A stretch of DNA of 64,000 nucleotides from Trichomonas vaginalis G3 (lineage: Eukaryota > Parabasalia > Trichomonadida > Trichomonadidae), in NCBI RefSeq assembly GCF_026262505.1, contig NC_067206.1, forward strand, positions 12,109,507-12,173,506, written 5' to 3'. The first letter of the stretch is position 1. Each line of letters starts with the position of its first letter. A model generated the notes under the pieces. The model did no database searches. It was given only the letters and a program-made list of their open reading frames with translations, and was not told the DNA's origin. Positions 8,186-20,100 of this stretch are shown in pieces. A program made the position numbers and the translations under genes.

Positions 8186-11100
8186 TTATTGTGATGCATT
8201 TGCAAGGTCAAACCATTGTCTAAGTGCATCAGACAATCTCTCAGGTAGTGAAGCAGGATCTTTAATCAAAACGTAGAATGGGAATGGGAATGTGTCCAGA
8301 TAAGACTTGACTGTCATCTTGTTATTGATGTTTACGAATTCCTTCATCAACAAGATGCTGTTTCTCTCTTTAGTCTGGCTATCAATGATAACAAAGACAA
8401 TAAGAAGCTTTCTAAGCTGTGCTTGAATAATCAATTCTCTTACTTTGTCTTTGTTTGAGAAAACACCATCAGAAATGATGAAGCACAGCTGCATTGCATT
8501 TCCTTTGTTTTCTCCTTCGAAATACTGGATTGATTTCTCAAGTAAAACATCAATAGCTGTAGATTGTTCGTCGAAAGTGAATGCGTTAATCAAAGCCGCA
8601 CCACTTTCTTCACTCCATTGTGTTCCGAGTTTGTGAACAATCCTTGCATCTTCTCCGAATCTTGTGACGCAAAGATCTCCGATTCCGAGCAACGTCAATG
8701 CCTGTGTGATCAAACAGACAGACTTGATGGCCAATTGTCCGGAAACTCCAGCCATTGAAGCAGAGTTATCAATTGCGAGCATAACTTGGTAGTTTCTCTG
8801 GTCAGGCTGGACTCTTCTCATCCAAATTTTGTCTCTTCTGAACTCGGAAGCGATGAAAGGAATGATCTTTCTCATGTTGAGTCTCTTTCCTGTTCTGAAA
8901 TCTCCTTTCATCTTCGCTGCAACTGTTGCTTCAAGTACTAATCGAAGTTGCTCGCAGAGTTCGGCTGCAGAGTCGTGTGTATCATTGATTTCGCTGATCC
9001 ATTTCGCTCTTGATTCTTCAGTTATTGTTCTATCGATTGCAGTGATTTTTTCTGTTGAAACTTTGGAAGTTTCTCCTTCGACAACTTTGAAATTCATTGA
9101 TGTTCTTTCTCCGTTGTCTTCTTCATTGATTTCTCCTGTTGGTTCAATGAATTCTCCTTCTTGATCACCAGGAGCTGCTGCTTTGTTTTCTTCTGTTTCT
9201 TGTTTATCTTCTTCTTCAGGCCTATCTGGAATTTCTTTAGCTTCTTCTGCAGGCAAAATTACTCCTTCTGTTCCATCTTCATCTCTTTGTCCTCCTTCGT
9301 CTCCTTCTTTGACTTCGCCTTCTAAGATCTTCTTCTGTACAATTTCAAGCTGTTTCTCGATATCTTCCATTTCCTTTTCTTGTATTTTCTCTTCGTCTTT
9401 CGTTTCTTCTTCCTCTTCGTTTGCTTTGTCTTCTCCTCCTTCTCCGTCATCTCCTGCTCCTTTGGATTCTCCTTTTCCGCCGCCTTCGATATCTTCTTGT
9501 TCATTGTTGTCTTCTTCTTCAGCATTTGCTTTGTCTTGTGCTGTCTTTCCTTCGAACAAATCTGGTTCTTCTTCGATGTCGGGAGGTCTTTCTTCGACGA
9601 TTTTCTCATTGGTTTCTTCTTCCTCTCCTTCTGGATTTCCTTCCAACATTCTGTCGTCGTCGCTTGGTATTTCTATCTTCTCTGGCTCTTCATCCCATTG
9701 AGCTGCATCTGATTCGAATTCGTCTTCTTGTTCACTTATTGAAATTTCGCCACTTGAATTGTTTTTGTCTTCATCTTCGGATTTATCGCTGATTTCATTT
9801 GGATCCTCTTCAGGAGTTTCTTGGTCTTGCATTGTATTTTCCTTTGTTGTTTCCTTTTCGAGATCAGCTTCTTTATCTGCCATGTTTTTATCATCTGTTG
9901 CATTTCTTTCATTGACATTCTCTCCGTCCTTTGTTTCTCCCATTTCGTCATCCATTTGTTCCTCTTCTTCATGGGCGGAAACATCAGGAGCGTCTTCAGG
10001 CATGTCTGGTTCCACTTCGAAACCTCCTTCTCTGTCTACTTCGTCTTCATCCTGTTTATCATTATTTGTGTTGACATTGTCACCGAGTAACTGATCTTCG
10101 TCTTCAATTTCGTTTGTGATGTCTTGTTCGCCAACGCCTTCGCCTAAACCAACTCCATCTTGGCCTTCTTCTTGTTGTGGTTCGTCGTCTTTGTTGTTTT
10201 CATCTGATTCGCCGTATCCATCTAACATTGCGATCAAAATTTGTTTCATTATTGCAACAACGAATCTGCAGTGTCCTAAGTGTGTAACAAGTATTTCTTT
10301 ATCAGCAAATTGCTGCTGTGGCTGCTTGAATCCATCATAGGACTGTAACAAAGGAATTGATCTGTCAATGAACTGGAGAATTGAGAGATGGACGTAATTG
10401 TTTTCAAGTTTTTCTTTGATTTGTCCTAAAACTTTGACAACATCGATGATTGGCAATGGAGTTAATTTTCCGTATGATTCCAATTGAGCAACTTTTTCGG
10501 AAACAAAGGAATTGTTGTCCAATCCAGAGAAAGACTTAAGAATTGTTACAACTTGGTTGAAAACAAATAATGGTCCATCGACGTAAAACTGTGGTTTTAC
10601 ATGCAATTCTTTTCTTTCTTTGATGAGCATTATGACCAAGTTTTCACAGAATCCTTTGTAGTACTCGCTTTCTTCTGGTCTTATGTCCAAATGACATTCT
10701 GGACTGAGTTTTCTGACTTTTGTCAATAAGCTCAAACTTGTTCCGAACAATTCATTGACTTCGTTGAATTGTGTTCCAAACAATGTCTCATTCATGAACA
10801 AATGCAAAGGTGATGAGTTATCCAATCTATCCTGGTTGTTGTCTGCTTGGATATCCAATTGTTGATTGGCATAAATTCTTGCATTGTAAATTCTGATTCT
10901 GATTTTTTCTTCGTTGTTAAATAATTTATCAGTGATTTCGTCAATTTCTGTTCCCTTTGAATAAGGAACTCCTGGTGTTCTGATCATTGTGTCTGTCAAC
11001 TGGTCAATCATCAATCTGAAGATAGGTTTGATGATTTCCATGTGTTCTTGACAGTATTTGTTCAATTGACGTTTAACTGTGTCAATCTTCAACATGTGTT

Positions 11101-14100
11101 TCTTGTCTGAATCAGTGTCCCACTTCTGAAGACTCATGTACTCCTTCATCTTCTTCTCGAGAGGAATGAGTTCTGTGGCAATGTACTTCTCGATGAATGG
11201 AAGATATGATCTAAACTTAACAACTAAGTTGATTAAAATTCTGAAGATATAATCGGAATTTTCATATCTTTGCGAATAAATTGCGAAAGCTTCGAGAAGA
11301 TCCAAATTGGTCTTTAAGACACCAACACTGCTTGTATCGATGAAATCACAGACCAATGCGAAGAAGTCGCCGATGTTTTCATCATCAGTTCTCTTGAATT
11401 GCTCCAAAATAGTGTAGAATGATCTACCGACATTTTGTTGCAAAATTCTTCTTCTGTTTTCGAACAACATCTTCCATGATTCCAATCTCATCTGGAGCCA
11501 TTTGTTGGCTAATGTGACCAATGGTGCTAAGACTGGTCCGAAGTCTCTTTCCTTGTGTTGCCAGTTCCTTATTTCGTTCATCAAAATCTCCAATGAATTC
11601 AGGAATTCGATCAAAGGTAAATCTGTTGGCATGTTCAATAAAGCGTTTGCAGATTTAATAATGATTCTGAGTTGTTCGTGTCCTGGATATCTCTTCCACA
11701 CTTCTGTTACTAATTCAACAACTTTGTAGACAACCTTTGCGAGTTCTTCGAGATCTGATGCACTTGATTTTTGGTAGATGTTGATATTCCTTTCGTTTTT
11801 AGTCTTTTTATCTGACATTCTGAACAAAACTAAAGGAAGATACAACAAATCTGATTCCATGGACATCTCTTGTGGTTGCAATTGTTTGACTTGCTTGTAG
11901 AACATGTTGAGGAGCTTGCCTGTTTGGAGTTCTGTTGGTCTGAGCATTGAATCCACGAAATTCTTTGTCAAAACATTCAAAACATCTTTCTTTTCTTTGG
12001 AGAACAATTCTTCGATTTGTTTTTCTCTCTTTTCTTCTTCGGAAATTGTTGAATAATCAGGAGCTAACTCAGGGAAATGCATCTCTATATCTTTATGAAC
12101 AACTTCTTGTGTATGTCCAATAATAGAGAATGTGAATGCAGTGTTCAATGAATCAGTGCTTTCGAACAATTTGTTCAACAAATCTTTCGCTGTGAATGGG
12201 AATGGCAAATTAATCATATCGTTTGGATGAGTTAACTGCAATCCAGATGATACTTCTCTCAAAGAAGTAACAATAGGAACAGTTATATCTCTGTACAATG
12301 GGAACTGTCTGAGAATGGAAGTAGCTGATTCATCAATGGACTTCGCGATGTCTTTAGAAGCTCCAACTTTTACAACTCCGCCAATTCTTTCGATGATTGA
12401 TTTCACCTTTGGAAATTCATCTGTTTGCCCTCTGTATTTTGACTTTTGGAGGGATTTGAAGTTGATATCCTTGAGCTCTTTCATTTCTACTTCGTAAGCT
12501 TGAGATGTTACAGAATGATCATTTCCTATTCTTGATTTCATGATTTCGTTTGTAACATCCATTTCGCTTTGAAGAGACTGTTGAAGATTTGTTGTTAACT
12601 CTGCAACAACCATGTGATAATAAGAGTCATCGACTTCGCTCAAAGGAGAAATCAAGTTCCACTTGTTGATTGCATATTCCAAGAATGTTTGGTCGAAATT
12701 CTTTGCATCAACCTTTGAAATACACAATTTTTCTGCTTCTTTGTTGCACAAACTCGTGAATCTGTTGATTACATCTTGTTCTTGAAGAGCTGGTATCTTC
12801 TTCAACAAGTTATAAAGAGATGTTGTGAGTTCTTTGTTATGTGCTGCTTCTAACAAGTTGGGATGTGTTCCTAAAACAGTGGAAACTGCTGGTAATCCTG
12901 GACCACTTAAAACGTTGTTTTCCATGTGGAAAATCAACTCATAAAGAGCGAAAACGAGATCAGTGAATGACTTAGTCTTGTTGTATGAATCAATTATAGC
13001 GACTAAGTCTAACATGACTGAGTATGTCTTAGGAAGTTTGATTTGATTTCCACTGAGCAAACAATCAATTACATACAAAACAACTGAATGCAATGAAATT
13101 TCTTGGAGATGTTCCGATGGGAATGGTGTTGATAACTGGACAGTTGTTGGCTGCATCCTCTTCTCATTCATCTCTTCTATCTCATCCATAAATGTAAGGA
13201 CAACTTCTTTTGGCAAACTGCACTTTTGGAGGTTTTGTAAAATGGTTTGCAAACTGTCACATTGAACTTGAGATTGAATCAACTGAGAAAGCAATTGAAT
13301 GATGTTATTTGATTGTTTGTAGAAACCACTGTCACTTTGTTGGTACAAGTTCTGCCAGTATTTGTTGATTTCTTCCCATAAACTATAAGCTTGTTTCGTC
13401 TTGAAAGTAAATGGTTCTCCAATCTCTTTTCTCGCTTTCTTAGCTGTCTTAGCTGATTTAGGAATCAAAACATCACTTAATATATCGAAATGTGGTGGTC
13501 TGATATTTCCTTTCTTGAACAAATGGATCAAAAATCTCATCAAAGGAATGGAATTTTCTGAAACTTTGTTGTGGAAATCAATAACTCTCAATGGCAACAA
13601 ATAATAAGGAGTAATGTTGTCTTCTGCGTCACTTATCTGCTCTTCAACAATTGATTTGTACTCATTGTAAATGTACTGTATGTTTGTGATCAAATCATTC
13701 CTCATCTGGATTGAACTGACATCATTAAACTCGTTTTGTAATGATGCTGTTGCGTCAGGCCAAAGATTCATCAACAAGTACAAAGCGTTGAATTTAAGTG
13801 TTTCTTGTGGATTTGGCCACAATGTTTTATCTAATGGCAAGTCTTCTTCGAATTTCGCAATCTTGTAGTTTCTTAAAACGTTCAAAACTTCTTCAACTTT
13901 TCGCCAATTGTTGATTTGGGCGAAATACAATCTCGCATCGATATCTTCGCTTTTTGTTGATCCTGCGAAGAACTTGATTGCAGCGTTGTTCTCACAATCA
14001 ACTTGGCTCAAATAGGCGGAATCGTAAATGATTGTTTCCATCATTGTATTTGTTACAGGCTTGAATTGATAGACACTTAAGACTTCAGAGTTTGAAATGA

Positions 14101-17100
14101 AATTAGAGAAAGAAGAGTTTGATCTTGTCATTGATTTTTCGTCTTCATTCAAAGGTTGTTCAGTTAATGAACAATGAGCGATGTTGAAATGAGCAGCGTC
14201 ATCACCCAATTGTGCAACACTCGCTTGTTCTTTGAATGTCTTGAAAGAGATCATGTTCCAAGCACTTAATGTTCTCAAATCATTATCTGTGCATTCATCT
14301 TTCATCATTTGCATGAATTCCAATCCATTTTCTCCTGCCAATGCCTTGCATTCGTCTTCAAGGAGTTTGTCATCATTAAGGCGTTCGTAGTATGATGGCA
14401 AATAAATTTCGATGGCTCTGTTTCTCATTGCTCTTGAAATATCTCCAAATTTAGGATCAACAGTCATAAACAATCTGAAATTCTCGTGTGGATGGATTTC
14501 TTCGATGTTTCCATTGACTAAACCACGTTCGTTCAAGGAAATGAAGCCGCCTGGTTCGCACAATGGATTCAATCTGTCTAAAACAGCTGGTGGACAAAGG
14601 TTTGCGTTATCAATGATGATCCACCATCCGTTTCGCATCGCTTGTAAAAGTAATCCATCAACCCATTCAAAAGTGCCTTTATCGTTATTTCTCATGATCA
14701 ATTGAAGGGCTTCTTCTTTGAATTCCTCGAGATTCATAGCGAAAATGAAGTCGTGGAGCTTACTTGGATCGTTGATGGTTTCGAAATGAGCCAATGTTTC
14801 GGAATTAAATGGAGACTTGTATCTGATTTTATCCTTTAATTGTTCGAAACACCTGTGATTGTCAACTTGTTCGAAACCACCGAGTAATTCAGTTGTATCG
14901 ACTGATGAGTTCATGGAGAATTCAATGAGTTTCCTGCCAATGATGTGTGCGGCAACTCTGACTAATGATGATTTGCTTGTCGCTGTTTGGCCGACGATTA
15001 ATCCTGGCCAATTCATTTTTGCGCACATGAAAATTGTTTCGAGAGGTCTTATCATTGCAGGATGGATGACAATGTTTTGTGGTGCGCAGGAGCCATTTCT
15101 CTCTATAACGATGTCTCCGACTCTTACGTTTGAAGGAGAAATCAAAAGAGGAGTTGGTAAAGTTGAAAAATCACCAAATTCTTTGTACGCGATATCCAAA
15201 ACCATTTGGCGATGTTTCTTTGTTCTCAAGCGCTGAATGAAGAGCTGCTGGAGTGCTTTGACTGGTTGTATTCTTGCAGCAAACATCATTTGGCACCATC
15301 TGAAAACATCACGTAAGTTAAACTCGAATTCCAATTTGAGTTCGTTCAGTTGTCTGATGAAACTGATCATCTTCGATCTCAGTGTTGTTTGGTTCTTGAG
15401 TTCTTCGTATGAATTGGAAATGATGTAGTCGAAGTCTTCTTCTGTGAGTTCTTCGACGTAAACTCTTGTGAATCTGTTCAAAAATGACCTTGGAAGGCAT
15501 TTTCTTCCGCCACCTCCTGCAGCAGGATTTTGGCAGCCGAAAATTCTGAAATTAGGATGGCATTTGAACTCTTCTCCCAACTCAGGAACGAACAAACTTG
15601 CACGGTGATCCAAACAAGAGTTCAAGCCTTCCAAAACAGATTGGGATGCCAAGTTGAGTTCATCCAAAATTACCCAATCGCCATTCTTCAATGCTGTCAG
15701 GAAAGCGCCATCTCTCCATTCGAATTGGCCTGAAACACCGTTTTCTACTGGTAATTCGCTGCCGACTAAATCCAACATCTCTGTGTGTTCGCTGAGATTG
15801 ATTCTGACGACATTGAATCCGAGTGCTTGGCCAAGTGAAGCGACCAATGATGTTTTTCCTACACCAGGAGGTCCTTCAATTAGAACAGGGAGATGCATTT
15901 GTAGAGCTCTTGCAACTCTTAACAAGTTTTGGCTTGTTGTTGGTGCTGAGAAAACGAAATTGACTTTGTTTTCTTCTTGTGAATGATGCATTTGCAACTG
16001 GAAAGCTCCGACGTTCATTACATCACCTTCTATCTTAACTTCATGTGAAAATGTTCCTAATTCCTCTGAACAAACTAATTTGTTCTCATTTAATTGGTCG
16101 GAAAGGAATTTGATGAAATCATTTCTATATGTGTTATAAACGCAATCAATGAAAACCATGAATGCGCCATGGACATAAGCGTCTGCAAATGATGATCCAT
16201 TGTTGCAGCGACTGTCAACGAATCTGATCCATTGCAAAATGTCTCTCAATGAGATATTCATCAATGATTTCGATAATCCTGTGTAATATCTCACGAATTT
16301 CAAGAACATTTCGCGATGTGATTTCGTTTCAGGGTTTGAGGAATTTGCTGCAAGGATTTCGAGCAAATCGGAATCACTGTCAATTGAAGGAACCCAGATT
16401 TCTGTGAATCTGTTTCTCAAAGCAGGAGATAACTCTCTTTTACCGTAATCTCCACCAGGATTCATTGTTGCAATGAATGCGAAGTTCTCGTGTGCTTTGA
16501 TGATTTCGTATTCTGGTTTCTCAGCAATTGCAAGAGATCTCGATGGTTCAAGGACGGAATTCAACCTTTCAAGAGCTGAATCTTGTGCCAAAGAGATTTC
16601 ATCCAACAAATAAACATCACCACTTCTCATTGCATCAACTAAAGAACCATCTTTCCATTCGAACAATTTGTGTTTCTCTTCTGTCTTTTGGATTCTCGCC
16701 GGTCTCATTGCGCCCAAGAAATCGGATGCTTCTGTATGTTGATGGCAGTTGAGAATTCTCAATCTTCTTCCTAAAGCAGCAGCAATTACTTGAACTGCTG
16801 TTGTTTTTCCTGTACCTGTTTCACCGACAAGCAAAGCAGGTTCTTTATTCCTGATGCATCTCATTAACAAGTCGACGGATCTTCTCATTCCTGATGTCCA
16901 AACGATGTCGAAATCTAATTTAACATCTGGAACTTGTATGTCATGCATCACTGCCGCTCCTTTGCAGTTTTTGGTGATGACGTCTTTCATTATGTTTCTT
17001 TCTTCAGGAGTTCTCAATCTTTCTCCAAGGAGAGCGAAACCTTCATCAGCAACTTCTTCCCATGTGTTTGGATTTCTGTTTGCCCATCTAAGTAAATCTC

Positions 17101-20100
17101 TAACAGTCAAAAATGATTGTTTTCCTGCGAAAACTTGTGTGAACTGTCTGATTTGTCTGAGTTCTAAGAATGTATCGACCATTGCTTTGGCGAATGATGG
17201 TGCCATATGGCATCTTTCAATAAGAATTGTGTTCAGTTCCTTTGGAGCAATCTCATCTACGTGTAATTCGATGAAACGGCCTCTGAACGCTCTTGATAAT
17301 TGTTTTCTTCCACCGTAAATTCCAGGAGGGTTTTGTGTTGCGAATAATTGGAATCCATCTGCTGGTCTTACAACTGTTTGTGTCTCCGCAATGTACAATT
17401 CGTTGTTTTGGTCCAATAATCTGTTCAATGCTTCCAAAACATCTGATGGTGCCAAGTTCAATTCATCCAAAACAACCCAAGCACCAGATCTTACTGCTCT
17501 TACTAAAGCTCCTTCAACGAATTCGAATGCTCCTGATTCTGTTGTTGCATAAGCACCGATGTATTCACTGATATCAGTGTGTTCGTGGTTATTTATTCTG
17601 ACGAACTCATGGCCTGTTATATCAGCGAGGTACTCAACAATTGATGTCTTTCCTGATGATGTTGGGCCTTGCAACAAAATTGGAGAAGAGCCAAGAAAAG
17701 CTGCTTGTGCTAATGATCTTAAATGTTGTCTTGCTGTGTCTGTAAGGATGAAATCTGGTCTTTCTTTGATAGGAAGAGGTCCTTTCTTGATCAAGAATCC
17801 TTCTACTTCAATGAAATCTGGATCAACTACTTTGGTTGCATTGAAATTGTCACTTTTTATGTCAATTCTCTTTTGTAATTCTCCGATTAATCTTTCAGCG
17901 GAATCTGGAGACAAAGGAGACACAAATGATAAGTACAAAGCATCATAGCAAGCTCTTGGTGATCCGAAGTATTTCTCTGCTTTGTTCATGTATAAAATTG
18001 ATCTTGTTAATGCTCTTAAAGTGTACATAATTCTTCTTCCACTTCCATCTGTCAAACAATAATTAGACATTTCGCGAGCTTTCGTGTAGAAGTCGTAAAT
18101 AATGTGGTGATATCTTGTATTTACGCCTCTTGTGTCTAAGATCAGTTTGATGTCAGATTCAGATGAAGTTTCATCAGAATAAATTGTGACAAATTTATGA
18201 ATTAATGTTTCAGGAAGATTTGTTTTTCCAACATCTGTTGCAGGGTTCATGCAGCAGATTAATCTGAAGTTAGGATGTGCCTGAAGTATTTCACCATTTG
18301 GTAATGTCAATGTTCCATCCATTAAAGGAGCCAAAGCTAACAATGTCTCTGGAGGAGCCAAGTTAACTTCATCGAGTAAAATCCATTGTCCAGTTCTGAA
18401 TGCTGTTGCTAATGGTCCTTCAACGAAAGCAAATGCGAAATCATGTTCAAGGAACTTGGATTTCGAAAGATATCCGTTGGCTTCATCTCTTATTTTCGTC
18501 CATTTCGATGATCTTTTTTCATTATTTTTAACGGATTCTTTTGAAAGTGCTGCTCCACAGAACTTCAATATCAAATTGAGGAATTTCTTCCATTGCTTTG
18601 TCTGTTTGCATTGGTCAATGAGATTAAGAGATTGGGCGTTCTTCGCTGCATCAAATGTCTTTGAAAAAACTTTCATGAATCTTGAGAAGAAAGGTGACAT
18701 TAATTTATCCAAATCAACTGGTTTGAAACCACCAATTATATCCAATGTATCACTTTGATGGTGCATGTTTATAACAGTGAACTTTGCGCCAACTGATGAT
18801 GCAATGAATTGGACTAATGTTGTTTTACCTGTTCCTGTTTCTCCGACCAATAAAACTGGTTCTCTCATTGACAATGCTCTTGCAACTGATTCCATGTTGT
18901 GAAGAGCAGTGAATGTGTAGGCAAATGATGGTGATGGAGTGGGATCACCGAGGAATGGTAATGTAACAGAGCCAATTTGGAAAGGTGAAGTGATAAGTGG
19001 AGGTTTGTTTAACCTTAAATATGATTCAGCCAAACCTTGAATATCCCAAACGCTTTCAATGAGTTGCGCAACTTCAAGGCGCTTGTCTTGGTCAGCGATA
19101 TGGCTTGTGAATGTGTCAAAGATGATTTGGAACATCTCATTGGCTTTGTTGTCATAAATTGTGTCACTTTTTAGATCTTGAGGAGTCAAACGACGAAAAA
19201 CTCTGAATAATTCATGATAAGTCAATTTGCATTTGGCCCAAGCATCGTATATCATGTCGATGTTCCTCTTAAGGATAACATTGTTGTCGTCTTTAAGCTC
19301 TGGATTAGAACACAAAATGGCATTGCAAGTGTCACTTTTTGACAAATAGTCAATTTTCAATTTTGTCCAAAGTGAACTTTCAATTGGTTTGAAACAAGTT
19401 GCGAAGATTCTTGTGTTGTAGCCCATCTTGAGTGTTTCGCTTCTTCCTGGGATAAACAACTTCTGTTCACTTAATAACGGTTGGATAACCGCCAAAACCT
19501 CCGCAGAAGCCATTTCAATTTGTTCCAAAACAATCCACCTTCTGTTTTCCCTTATTGCTGCTGTCAATGGTCCGTCAAGCCATCTGAACTCGCCGGGGAT
19601 TTCGCCGCAAATGTAGCCACCTAATAATGATTTTGCATCAACAGCTGAGCCAAGGTGAAGTGAAGTGATTTCAGTACCGGCCAATCTTGCCAAATGTTGT
19701 ATGATTGTTGATTTACCACTGCCGGCAGGTCCGATGACCATGACTGGCTTGTTGGTAAGCATTGCAAGTGCAAGAGAACGTGCGTAAGGTGTTTGTAAAA
19801 TTGGATGCTCTTGATTGTTCTCTTCTGCATCCATTGAGCGTAAGAATGGAACTCCATTGACTGTTATTGCGTATGGTGTCTCGTATTTCATTTCTCCGAA
19901 GTTTGAAATCGGTATTTTATAATTTGAAAATTTTGATTCGAGTGTGTAGAGTTCTATTTGTGCTTCGAGTGGATATTTGTTGAGGTAAACTTGATTTAAT
20001 TCGGTTTCAGACATGTTTCTCATTATACCAACAATATTTGATAAATAAAATCCAGATTCGATTGAAAGACGTGTGCCTTGTGGTTCATCAGCTTCTAATA

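Noticed and set aside
9183-10094. Long open frames on the plus strand opposite the acidic part of midasin
   Set aside because: They arise because the Asp/Glu-rich stretch read backwards gives Ser/Phe/Leu-rich frames without stops. The minus-strand protein fully explains the region.
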